Assembly (NCBI RefSeq): GCF_900104575.1
Contig: NZ_LT629731.1
Span: 384,189-448,188 of the forward strand
DNA: 64,000 nucleotides
Direction of reading: 5' to 3'
Source of the DNA: Bacillus tuaregi
GTDB taxonomy: Bacteria > Bacillota > Bacilli > Bacillales > Cytobacillaceae
Shown here: piece after piece, positions 42,752-51,005 of the stretch
How positions within the stretch are numbered: the stretch's first letter is position 1
Layout: each line of letters begins with the position of its first letter
Program-made: the position numbers and the translations under genes
Notes under the pieces: model-generated
Databases searched by the model: none
Seen by the model: only the letters and a program-made list of their open reading frames with translations
What the model was told of the DNA's origin: nothing

Positions 42752-44821
42752 ATGAAGAAATATCCATTTAGTAAAAAGGCTGTACAGGCAATGCTAGCTG
42801 CAGCGATTGCGTTTTCACCGGTAGCAGGATTTGGAGCGGCGCAGGTGCAGGCAGATGTGACTGTGGCAGAAGATATTATTCCTGAGTATACTATGGAAGA
42901 GCTAATTGAGAGATTGGATCAAGTCTATACAGTATTAAATGAAAAAGGGGAATATAAAACTCTAATAGAACCTATCAAAGAAAAGGTAGCAAATAAAGAA
43001 ATTAATTTAGAATCCTATGCTAATGAAATAGTAAAGGATGAAGAATATAAAGGTCTAATTGAGGATATGTTAGCAGGTATTGTTGATATTTCACTTAGTA
43101 CTTCTAAAGTAGAATTAGAAGAAAGTATTTTAAATCTTAGAAGTAAAATTTTAGAATCGGAACAATTGTTTGGTGAAAATGGGTTAACAGTTGATCAGGT
43201 TCAAAACCTTTATTTTTCAGCAATATCTGAGTATAACAGTGCAATTTCTCAACTTGATAGCGCTAATATTGATAAAAAGACACTTGATAGTGTTTTAAAA
43301 GTATCGTTAAAAAATATTAAGCTAGATATAAATACATTAATTCAAATCGAATCTATTATAAAATATGATGAAACAAAATCAGCAATTATAGAGTTAGTTC
43401 ATGAACTAGATAGTACTGGAGCAGCTAGAGTTGCTTTTGCGAAAGCTGTCAAAAGTACAGAACCCGTTACTCCACCACCTGGTGGCGGATCAGGTGGTGG
43501 AGCACCAGTAACACCACCAACACCACCTACACCTGAAACAGGTAAAGACGAAGTTGCTGTACCAGAAAAGGCTGCTGAAGTAGTTAAAGAGACAAATCAA
43601 GCTGGTAAAACAGAAGTAGTAACAAAGGTTACAAAAGAAAAGGTTTCAGAAATTGCTAATCTAGTAACTTCACAGAAACCAGTTGTTGCGTTACAGCTTG
43701 CAAAGCCAGAAGCAGGTGAAGTAGCAAAAGCTCAGGTTCCTGCTTCATTATTCACAGAAGCTGCTAAGAAGAGTGCGGATGCTGCTATCAACATTAAAAC
43801 TGAAGAAGCAAGCTACAAGCTTCCTGCAAGTGAAATCAAAGTAGACGAATTAGCAAAAGAACTAGGTGTGACAGCTGGCGAAGTTGAAATCACAGTAGCA
43901 GTAAACGTTGTTGAACCAACTGCTGAAGAAGTAGCTGATTTCGTTAAAAACAATAAACCAGTATCTAAGATTATTGAGTTTGAAGTAAAGGCTGTATCTG
44001 GCGATAAAGAAGTCCATGTAACTACTTACCGTTACTATGTTGACCGCGTGATAAATTTAGACTCTGAAGTGAGCACAAGCGCAGTAAATGCAAGTGCAGG
44101 AGCTAAATTAAATGCGAACAATTTAGCTGGTGTACGTATTAATGAAGATGGCACATTCAGCCCAGTTCCAACTGTATTTGATGGTGACAAAGCTACCATT
44201 AAATCATTAACAAACTCTAAATACACAATCGTTGAAAATAGCAAGACATTCACAGATGTTGATAATGGTGCGAACTATTTCGAGGCGAACATTGAAAAGC
44301 TAGCATCTAAATATATCATCAACGGTAAAACAGACAGCACATACGCTCCAAGTGCAGACATTACTCGTGGTGAATTTGCTGCCTTAATTTCTCGTAGCTT
44401 AGGTTTAATCGCTAAAAACCCTGCTGAAGTGAAATTCCCTGACGTTCCAGCAACTAAAGCTGTGAACAAAAATGGTGAAATCAATGCAGCTGTTGAAGCT
44501 GGTATTATCCAAGGCTTCCCAGATGGAAACTTCAAGCCAGATCAACCAATGACTCGTGCAGAAGCAGCCATCATGATTGATCGTGCGATGAACTTTACGA
44601 AGGTAGCTGACTCTAAGCTTGATAAAACGAAAAAGATTACAGGTCTAGCAGACCATGCATCTATTAGTAATACAAGCCGCGATAGCATCTTAAAGGTGTA
44701 CCAAGCTGGTATCATGGGCGGATTCAAGACTGGTGAGTTTGGTCCGTACGAAAATACACAACGTGACCAAATGGCTAAAGTACTTGATGAATTCCTTAAA
44801 GTAGCAGGAATGATTAACTAA
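42752..44821 (+). CDS. surface protein with three C-terminal SLH domains
   Basis: A 689-residue exported protein. Signal peptide with AAAIAFSPVAGFGAAQVQA-DV. Residues ~30-230 are helical; then a Pro/Gly linker (TPPPGGGSGGGAPVTPPTPP) and a strand-rich middle part (~260-500) follow. Three SLH repeats close the protein (~500-689): FTDVDNGANYFEANIEKLAS, FPDVPATKAVNKNGEINAAV and a divergent third (GLADHASISNTSRDSILKVY). TRGEFAALISR and TRAEAAIMIDRAM are SLH cores. SLH domains bind pyruvylated wall polysaccharide, so it is wall-attached. ATG follows AAGAGGTGG. Codon use shifts in the SLH part (GCT/GCA-rich), as is common in abundant surface proteins. Confidence 0.9.
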   Translation: MKKYPFSKKAVQAMLAAAIAFSPVAGFGAAQVQADVTVAEDIIPEYTMEELIERLDQVYTVLNEKGEYKTLIEPIKEKVANKEINLESYANEIVKDEEYKGLIEDMLAGIVDISLSTSKVELEESILNLRSKILESEQLFGENGLTVDQVQNLYFSAISEYNSAISQLDSANIDKKTLDSVLKVSLKNIKLDINTLIQIESIIKYDETKSAIIELVHELDSTGAARVAFAKAVKSTEPVTPPPGGGSGGGAPVTPPTPPTPETGKDEVAVPEKAAEVVKETNQAGKTEVVTKVTKEKVSEIANLVTSQKPVVALQLAKPEAGEVAKAQVPASLFTEAAKKSADAAINIKTEEASYKLPASEIKVDELAKELGVTAGEVEITVAVNVVEPTAEEVADFVKNNKPVSKIIEFEVKAVSGDKEVHVTTYRYYVDRVINLDSEVSTSAVNASAGAKLNANNLAGVRINEDGTFSPVPTVFDGDKATIKSLTNSKYTIVENSKTFTDVDNGANYFEANIEKLASKYIINGKTDSTYAPSADITRGEFAALISRSLGLIAKNPAEVKFPDVPATKAVNKNGEINAAVEAGIIQGFPDGNFKPDQPMTRAEAAIMIDRAMNFTKVADSKLDKTKKITGLADHASISNTSRDSILKVYQAGIMGGFKTGEFGPYENTQRDQMAKVLDEFLKVAGMIN

Positions 44822-44850
44822 TTTAGCTTAGTTAATGAAATTGAATAGAC

Positions 44851-44890
44851 AAAAAAGATGCCGGAGATTCTTCGGCATCTTTTATTTTTT
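44851..44890 (+). terminator. terminator after the SLH gene
   Basis: AAAAGATGCCG...CGGCATCTTTT hairpin; a second hairpin AGCCGGTTT/AAACCGGCT follows at 44900-44926. Confidence 0.85.
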
Positions 44891-45124
44891 TGCTAGAGGC
44901 AGCCGGTTTGTTTTATAAACCGGCTAACTATACTTTCTATCAAGGTGGGTGACTAGCTAGAAAACTATTAAAGTATTTTTCTTCTAATTTATGTCGAAGT
45001 GATCTTTTTACTATCTAGCATACATAACCTGTAGAACTTAAAGGCAATTATGTTCACATTTCCATAAATTCCTGATTTAACAAGCTTCTTCTCTCCGTTT
45101 CCCTGGAAAGGTATAATAGCGAAC

Positions 45125-45253
45125 TTAACTAAACAGCTTTTTCCGCGGTCTGCTTCCTAGTTTAAAGTAAATACCACCTTCTCTTGATCTGAATAATTTT
45201 ATCCCTAGAAGCTTAAGTGGTGTACTGATTTCTTTCATCTCAATTAAAGGCAT
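45125..45253 (-). CDS. 42-residue basic peptide, paralogue 1
   Basis: A short ORF with a strong ribosome binding site (AAGGAGAGTTATTTT before ATG). The peptide begins MPLIEMKEISTPLKLLGI and ends GSRPRKKLFS. It has the same length as the ORF 116 bp upstream (45370-45498) and shares the pattern MPLI-MKEI-TPLKL-GI-LF-S-EG--Y-K-G-RPR-K-F, about 26 of 42 positions identical. Shared residues despite diverged DNA imply selection on the protein. It is cationic, partly amphipathic, with no signal peptide. Function unknown. Confidence 0.65.
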   Translation of the reverse strand: MPLIEMKEISTPLKLLGIKLFRSREGGIYFKLGSRPRKKLFS

Positions 45254-45369
45254 AAAATAACTCTCCTTATATAGTTAGGTGATGTGATGATTATCACACT
45301 AATTATACACGAAAAAGTCGATTTATATATTTTAATATTTCAAAAAGTGAAACTTTACATGTCCCAATT

Positions 45370-45498
45370 TTACCCAAATATCTTTCTCCGTGGTCGATTC
45401 CCTACTTTAATATAAAAATCGCCCTCACTTGATTTAAATAAACGTATTCCTACCAATTTAAGGGGTGTAAAGATTTCCTTCATGGCTATCAATGGCAT
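45370..45498 (-). CDS. 42-residue basic peptide, paralogue 2
   Basis: A short ORF (ATG at 45498, AAGGAATG upstream) encoding a peptide that begins MPLIAMKEIFTPLKLVGI and ends GNRPRRKIFG. It is paralogous to 45125-45253 over its whole length. The two genes are tandem on the minus strand between the SLH-protein gene and a small membrane protein gene, each with its own ribosome binding site and spacer. I recognise no described family. Confidence 0.65.
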   Translation of the reverse strand: MPLIAMKEIFTPLKLVGIRLFKSSEGDFYIKVGNRPRRKIFG

Positions 45499-45658
45499 AA
45501 TAGACATTCCTTATAGATTTAAATATTCAAATATTTCTATCATTATAACTTAAAAAGAACGTAAAAAGCTATAAAAATTCTTTATAAGGAACAACGAATG
45601 GTATAATAAGGAATTTATCTGAATATCTATAAAAAAATGTCTAGGGGGAAGCTCTTAA

Positions 45659-45919
45659 ATGGGAAGAATCGTATTGAAGATATTCAGTATTCTACTGGCT
45701 TTGCTTGGGACTTTTCTCTTTATAATGGAAAATGAAGGAATGGGGATTGCTGCGGTTGTGGTAGCTGTTATTATCTTTCCAACAGAACGCAGAGGTGTAT
45801 CACAGCAGGTCTATCGTCATCATGAACATCATGATAATGAAGAATATAATAACCGGCAGGATATCGACAGCAAAGATTCTTCCAATATTAGTGATCAAGA
45901 CAATGGGGGAGAGGACTAG
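45659..45919 (+). CDS. small membrane protein with polar tail
   Basis: An 86-residue protein of unknown function. Two hydrophobic segments (VLKIFSILLALLGTFLFIM and GIAAVVVAVIIF) are separated by a short acidic turn, and the ~40-residue C-terminal tail is rich in His, Asn, Asp and Glu (YRHHEHHDNEEYNNRQD). ATG follows AGGGGGAAG. Both ends probably lie on the same side of the membrane. It lies next to the tandem peptide genes but on the opposite strand. Confidence 0.65.
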   Translation: MGRIVLKIFSILLALLGTFLFIMENEGMGIAAVVVAVIIFPTERRGVSQQVYRHHEHHDNEEYNNRQDIDSKDSSNISDQDNGGED

Positions 45920-46076
45920 AATATTTATGCAAGAAAAGCTCTGTAGCATACAGAGTTTTTTGCGTTTGCTGTGTTAAATCGGTAGTGGATACTGAAATAA
46001 CCTGTGCTGAACTTGTCCATTATGTGATTTATGTAAATCAAGACCATGACCACTTTACACACACGTCATTTTAGAT

Positions 46077-46265
46077 TTAACTTCATTCAGCAGAAGTCCT
46101 CCACTTCTACAAGTGGGGGATGAATGCAAATTATTCTTTGATTCAGTGGGGTTCAAACCCCGGCTGAATGAAGTTAAGCCTCCGGAGGATATCTCGGATT
46201 TTTTAAAGGTAGTTTATCGAGCGAGCTCAGGTAATCCAGACGCAAATTCGACGGGCGAGTTTGAT
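46077..46265 (+). repeat. ~190-bp interspersed element, full copy
   Basis: Modules A and B forward. Module B here has the variant GAGCTCAGGTAATCC in place of GAGCTCGATAAAAATCC, and ACGGGCGAGTTTGAT at the end. Confidence 0.9.
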
Positions 46266-46379
46266 CATAGCTTTGCTACTAATTAAGCGTACAGCTTCAT
46301 AGATTGTTTTTCGTATATTTGCATTATTAATAATAGAAATTCTCAGTCTGTATGAAAGAAACGCCTTTTATACTCCAGT

Positions 46380-46408
46380 TTTACGATAATCTACGAAAAG
46401 GCTATAAT
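46380..46408 (+). promoter_or_regulatory. sigma-A type promoter of galE
   Basis: TTTACG (46380-46385), exactly 17 bp, TATAAT (46403-46408), about 37 bp before the galE start. Confidence 0.75.
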
Positions 46409-46444
46409 AGTTCTATCTGGATTTTTTATAAAGGAGATATCTCT

Positions 46445-47413
46445 ATGATTTTAGTCGTCGGCGGAGCCGGTTATATCGGCAGTCATTTAGTAAAAGAGCT
46501 AGTAAAAGAAAAGGAAGTTGTCGTGCTTGACAATCTGTCAACAGGTCATCGCTGGGCTGTTGATGAGAGAGCGGTGTTTGTTGAAGGAGACTTAGGAAAT
46601 TCTAAGGATTTGGATTCTATTTTTTCTACATATAGTATTGAAGCGGTAATGCATTTTGCGGCCAACAGTCTTGTCGGGGAATCGGTGGTTGACCCGATGA
46701 AGTATTATCAAAACAATGTGGCTGCAACCTTGACGTTGCTAGAAACAATGAAGAAATATAATGTGAAGAACTTTATTTTCTCTTCCACTGCGGCAACCTA
46801 TGGAATCCCTACGGTTGAGATGATTACGGAAGAAACTCAGACGAATCCAATCAACCCATACGGTCGTTCCAAGCTAATGGTTGAACAAGTATTAGTGGAT
46901 TACGCGAAGGCGTACGGCTTCCAATATATTGTGCTGCGCTATTTCAATGCGGCTGGTGCCCATGAGTCCGCGGACATTGGTGAGAAGCATACCCCGGAAA
47001 CACATTTAATTCCAATCGTGCTGCAGCAGCTGTTAGGGGAGCGAGAAAGTATTTCCGTGTTTGGCAGTGATTATGACACGCCGGACGGCACCTGCATCCG
47101 TGATTATATTCATGTGACAGATTTGGCTCGGGCTCATATTTTAGCAATGGAAGCATTACTTTCTGGTAAAAAATCAACAGCTACCTATAATCTGGGCAAT
47201 GGCTTAGGCTATTCTGTAAAAGAGGTCATTGAAACCTGTGAAAAAGTGACCGGCAAATCAGCGAACGTCATCATGGCCGAGCGAAGAGCAGGAGACCCGG
47301 CAAGGCTTGTCGCGTCCTCCGAGAAAATCTATCATGAGCTTGGTTGGAAAGCAGAGTTTTCGTTAGAGGATATTATTGCGAGTGCGTGGAAGTGGCATTT
47401 GAGAGGGGTATAA
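46445..47413 (+). CDS. galE: UDP-glucose 4-epimerase
   Basis: A 322-residue short-chain dehydrogenase-fold epimerase converting UDP-glucose and UDP-galactose, supplying sugars for wall or exopolysaccharide. NAD-binding VVGGAGYIGSHLVKEL at the N-terminus, catalytic FSSTAATYG (Ser/Thr) and YGRSKLMVEQ (YxxxK), and the DGTCIRDYIHVTDLARAH segment typical of GalE. The start is ATG 46445 after AAAGGAGATATC; the longer frame from 46352 lies across the promoter. It stands alone here, not in a gal operon, so polysaccharide synthesis is more likely than galactose catabolism. Confidence 0.93.
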   Translation: MILVVGGAGYIGSHLVKELVKEKEVVVLDNLSTGHRWAVDERAVFVEGDLGNSKDLDSIFSTYSIEAVMHFAANSLVGESVVDPMKYYQNNVAATLTLLETMKKYNVKNFIFSSTAATYGIPTVEMITEETQTNPINPYGRSKLMVEQVLVDYAKAYGFQYIVLRYFNAAGAHESADIGEKHTPETHLIPIVLQQLLGERESISVFGSDYDTPDGTCIRDYIHVTDLARAHILAMEALLSGKKSTATYNLGNGLGYSVKEVIETCEKVTGKSANVIMAERRAGDPARLVASSEKIYHELGWKAEFSLEDIIASAWKWHLRGV

Positions 47414-47589
47414 GTATTTGGTAGGCATCCGTTTTTGTGGCGGGTGCTTTTTGATTTGGGGTTGGAATAGATGAATTTTTATGTGTGTCTTCTATTATAT
47501 TAAAGTCTTTTATGGAAGTTAAAAATGGGCCACGTGCATTATGGGGGGATAGGCTCATGCGGATGTAGAAATAGGATCAGCGCGCATAT

Positions 47590-47750
47590 GGGGGATTGAT
47601 ATTGCCCATGGTGAATCTGGGGAAGCAAAATGGTCGCAATAGGGTTATGATAGTGCCCACGGGGAATCTAGCGAAGGTGAAACGGTCACAATAGGGTTAT
47701 GATAGTGCCCATCAGGAATTCATCAAAGACAAAAGGGTCACTATGAGCGT
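47590..47750. repeat. degenerate tandem repeat, period ~51 bp
   Basis: Three copies of a unit containing AGGGTTATGATAGTGCCCA (clearest at 47641 and 47693; a weaker one at 47592 with GGATTGATATTGCCCA), each followed by GGAATCTAGCGAAG-like and GGTCRCAAT sequence. A fourth, very degenerate, lies near 47795. The rest of the 47414-47940 spacer has no gene. Confidence 0.65.
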
Positions 47751-47940
47751 TTGAGATGTCGATGAGTAAGTCGACAATGCAACCTTGGGTAATAGGGTTA
47801 TAGAAAAGTAGCAATGGATACTAGGGTATACTGATAAGCAAAAAAATTCCCAGTTAATAACTGAGAAACTTTCATAGGACTATTCAACTTTTACAGAGCA
47901 ACAGATACCTATTTTCCAAAAAAGAGTAGTAGTCTGGCTA

Positions 47941-49050
47941 CTACCCCCGAAACGTCTTCGCCTCAACCGTATAATAATCGACCATTTTCCGGTTGACTTC
48001 ATACCCAATCCCTGGCTTGTCCGGCACCGTAATCCTTCCGTCCTTAACTACAACCTCTGGATCAATGATATCGCGCTCCCAGTAATGAGAGGAACCGGCG
48101 GTATCACCTGGCATCGTAAAGTTCTCCAGCGAGGTAATCGCAATATTATGCGCCCGGCCAACGCCCGCCTCAAGCATGCCTCCGCACCAGACGGGAACAC
48201 CCTTTTCCTTGCATAAATCATGTATCTTTACCGCCTCGGATAATCCACCGACACGCCCGATTTTAACATTAATCACGCCGCATGCCCCTATAGCAATGGC
48301 CTTTCGGGTGTCCTCCAGAGAAAGAATACTCTCATCCAAGCAAATCGGCGTCCGAAGCTGTGACTGCAGCTCTGCATGGTCAATAATATCATCAGACCCT
48401 AGCGGCTGTTCAATCATCATCAAACCATACTGATCCAGCTCCTTCAGACGGGCGATATCCTTCAGCGTATAGGCAGAATTAGCATCAGCCATCAATGGAA
48501 TCGTGGGAAACCTTTTTCGAATAGCCTCAATCAGCTCCACATCCAAGCCTGGCTTTATTTTTACCTTCATCCGGCGATAGCCCTCTGTCGCATATTGATC
48601 AATTAAGCGTAAGAGGTCATCGGTCGTTTTCTGAATTCCAATGGCAATACCGACCTCGATGGTCTTCTTTTTACCGCCAAGAGCCTGACTTAAGGAAATG
48701 CCCTGTCTTTTCGCATATAAATCCCAAACGGCTCCTTCAATCGCAGCCTTTGCCATGTTATTTTTCCGGATAAAAGAAAAACGCGCATTCAGCTCATCCG
48801 GATGGTCAAAGGGAGCTTTGAGGGCGATGGGCAAAAGAAAGTCCTCTAGCATGTGCCAGCTTGTCTTCACTGTTTCCTCTGTATACCAAGGAACAGGAAA
48901 CGCAACGCCCTCGCCCCAGCCTGTGACGCCGTCCTCATCAATCGCTTCAACCAAGATGAGGTCCTTAGTCTTAAACGTTCCGTAGCTTGTGGAAAAGGCT
49001 GATTTTTGCTCCATTTGTAAATGTTTTAGGACGACTCGATTTAGCTTCAT
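47941..49050 (-). CDS. o-succinylbenzoate synthase / N-acylamino-acid racemase family enzyme
   Basis: A 369-residue enolase-superfamily enzyme. Catalytic lysines lie in RMKVKIKPG and [10 protein letters not shown], and the Mg ligands are in [14 protein letters not shown] and CLDESI. The N-terminal capping domain and [14 protein letters not shown] match the MenC/NAAAR group, in which one protein can dehydrate SHCHC in menaquinone synthesis or racemise N-acylamino acids. No men genes are nearby, but an M20 amidohydrolase of aminoacylase type lies next upstream, which favours the racemase role. Start ATG 49050, 6 nt after GGAGG; an ATG directly before it is also possible. Confidence 0.85.
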   Translation of the reverse strand: MKLNRVVLKHLQMEQKSAFSTSYGTFKTKDLILVEAIDEDGVTGWGEGVAFPVPWYTEETVKTSWHMLEDFLLPIALKAPFDHPDELNARFSFIRKNNMAKAAIEGAVWDLYAKRQGISLSQALGGKKKTIEVGIAIGIQKTTDDLLRLIDQYATEGYRRMKVKIKPGLDVELIEAIRKRFPTIPLMADANSAYTLKDIARLKELDQYGLMMIEQPLGSDDIIDHAELQSQLRTPICLDESILSLEDTRKAIAIGACGVINVKIGRVGGLSEAVKIHDLCKEKGVPVWCGGMLEAGVGRAHNIAITSLENFTMPGDTAGSSHYWERDIIDPEVVVKDGRITVPDKPGIGYEVNRKMVDYYTVEAKTFRG

Positions 49051-49125
49051 CATGTGCCTCCAACGTACCAATTCTTATATCATAAGGTGTATCGATCCAA
49101 TGTTTATTTGGGTTGTCTACACCTT

Positions 49126-49316
49126 TTAACTTCATTCAGTAGAAGTCCTCCACTTCTATAAGTGGGGATGAATGCAAATGGTACTTCGATTCAGTGGTGG
49201 TACAAACCCCGGCTGAATGAAGTTAAGCCTCCGGCGGATGTCACGGATTTTTTAATGGTAGTTTATTGAGCGAGCTCGATAAAAATCCGGACGCAAATTC
49301 GACGGGCGAATTTGAT
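49126..49316 (+). repeat. ~190-bp interspersed element, full copy
   Basis: Modules A and B forward, lying between the racemase and amidohydrolase genes (both on the minus strand), i.e. antisense within the presumed operon. Confidence 0.9.
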
Positions 49317-49339
49317 AGTTACCTAAAAAAATCATACCC

Positions 49340-50470
49340 TTATTTTTTACCACGTTCAAATGTTTTCATGACGGTCGAAGCCAAAATCAGAACTCCGTTC
49401 AGGAGATCATCACGGTTAAACGTCATATCGGGATGGTGTAGTCCAGGCTTCAAGTCACAGCCAAGGCCAAGCATCGTTGATTTCAAATCTTCCTTCATTA
49501 GCGAATAAAAGTGGAAATCCTCGCCGCCTGAGGTGATGACCGGTGGTGTGCAGTATTCTTGTCCCATGACCTCAATAATAGCACTTTCCATTAGTTCCTG
49601 TGCTTCAGGATCAACCGTTGCTGCTGGAAGCTTGATTTCGGATTTTAGCTTAATTTCCGTGTCATAGATAGCAGAAAGTCCTTCAGCAATCTGGATCAGC
49701 TTATAATCCATTTCACTCATGACCTCGTTTGTTTGAGCTCTTAGATCGAGCGTAAACTCAGCGCGGTCGGGGATCACATTACCGCTAGGGCCCCCTGCAT
49801 GGAAGGCAGTCATTTTGATCGATGACGGCACCTGAGGGTCAACATGGATCTTACTGATTTCTTGAATCAGGCTGCTGCCAACTTCAATCACATTAATGCC
49901 AAGATGAGGGCGGGCACCATGTGCTGAAACGCCTTTAATGACTCCTTTTACAAGCTGTGAAGCGCCATGGCAGATGGCAGGAGAGGCATAACCGCTGCGC
50001 AGCTCCTGGATGGGGCGGAGGTGGACACCAAACAAGTAGTCAACATCATCAAGAAGCTTCTTTTCCATCATTTTCAGGGCACCTGACCCTTTTTCCTCTG
50101 CCGGCTGAAAAATAACCTTCAGTTTACCTGGTGGCTGATAACCAAGCTTATTCAGCAGTTTTACAACGCCAAGTGCCATTGTTGAGTGGGAATCGTGTCC
50201 GCAGGAATGAACAGCCTGCCACTTGCCATCCTTTTCCTGCCAAAGTGCATCCATATCAGCCCTCAGCGCGACAGTAAAATCTCCTTCCCCGATTTCCCCA
50301 ACAACCCCTGTACAATCCTCAAACGTTTGGACGCGAAAGCCTTCCTTTTCAAGCTGCTCTTTTATGAATTTCGTGGTTTGAACCTCTTCCCAGCTTATTT
50401 CCGGATGACTGTGGAGATGATCAAACACAGCAAACAGGTCGTTCTCAATCTCTTTCAAGGCTTGTTTCAC
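49340..50470 (-). CDS. M20-family amidohydrolase (N-acyl-amino-acid deacylase type)
   Basis: A 376-residue metallohydrolase of the M20D group (aminoacylase/indole-acetyl-amino-acid hydrolase type). Metal and catalytic motifs are VALRADMDALW, HSCGHDSHSTMALG, FQPAEEKGSGA and SGGEDFHFYS, with HHPDMTFN near the C-terminus. It would release the amino acid from an N-acyl amino acid or related amide. The start is GTG 50470 after AAAGGAG. With the racemase-like gene and a peptide transporter it could form a small salvage route for N-acylated amino acids or peptides. Confidence 0.88.
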   Translation of the reverse strand: MKQALKEIENDLFAVFDHLHSHPEISWEEVQTTKFIKEQLEKEGFRVQTFEDCTGVVGEIGEGDFTVALRADMDALWQEKDGKWQAVHSCGHDSHSTMALGVVKLLNKLGYQPPGKLKVIFQPAEEKGSGALKMMEKKLLDDVDYLFGVHLRPIQELRSGYASPAICHGASQLVKGVIKGVSAHGARPHLGINVIEVGSSLIQEISKIHVDPQVPSSIKMTAFHAGGPSGNVIPDRAEFTLDLRAQTNEVMSEMDYKLIQIAEGLSAIYDTEIKLKSEIKLPAATVDPEAQELMESAIIEVMGQEYCTPPVITSGGEDFHFYSLMKEDLKSTMLGLGCDLKPGLHHPDMTFNRDDLLNGVLILASTVMKTFERGKK

Positions 50471-50858
50471 GGTGCCACAGCTCCTTTTGATTGGAGGTAT
50501 GTGCCTCCAGAAAGTTATTTAACTACGTTTATTAGTTAATTAATAAGCAAAAGAAAATTACGAATGTGTTCCTACTATAGATTATTTTCATATTGCAATG
50601 GATGTGAAAGAAAGGAGACTCAAGAAGCAAGAAAAAGTCCTTATCTAAAGCAATTTAGCTCGCTAGTAGAATCAAGAGGCTAATAAAAATAAAAAACAAT
50701 TTATATTTTACAATAGTATAACGGAATGAAGACTCATTCAAGTTTTTTGACTGAATGTTCAGTATTATCGTCATGCACGATAAATGTCTATATAAATAAA
50801 AGAAAAAACAGCCAACATACACCTCATACATATCTATGTACGCTAAACACTGCTATGC
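50471..50858. other. AT-rich intergenic stretch
   Basis: About 390 bp upstream of the amidohydrolase. It contains a small GGAGGCACATACCTCC hairpin just before the gene; otherwise I see no ORF or repeat. Confidence 0.45.
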
Positions 50859-50944
50859 ATTAAAGCACCGGGGGACAGTCCCCCAACGCTTTAATGTGAT
50901 AAAACTCTAACGTAATGGGGGACTGTCCCCCATTACGTTAAAGC
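50859..50944. repeat. REP-like palindromes, two units
   Basis: CCGGGGGACAGTCCCCC and TAATGGGGGACTGTCCCCC ATTA units between TTAAAGC-type borders. Confidence 0.85.
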
Positions 50945-50981
50945 ATAAAAATACCTGCTTCGAATGCTTTCGAAGCAGGTT
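50944..50981 (-). terminator. terminator of the peptide-transporter gene
   Basis: ACCTGCTTCGAA/TTCGAAGCAGGT hairpin with ATTTTTATG on the minus strand. Confidence 0.85.
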
Positions 50982-51005
50982 AATAGTTAAATATTGAAAC
51001 AATTC

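Noticed and set aside
44990-45124. Minus-strand frame downstream of paralogue 1 reading FAIIPFQGNGEKKLVKSGIY
   Set aside because: It has no start codon or ribosome binding site after the preceding stop, and nothing pairs it with a known family.
46140-46175. GGGGTTCAAACCCC in the interspersed element read as a tRNA T-arm
   Set aside because: Other copies have TACAAA in the loop, the stem is four base pairs and no acceptor, D or anticodon arms are present; no tRNA gene was found anywhere in the window.
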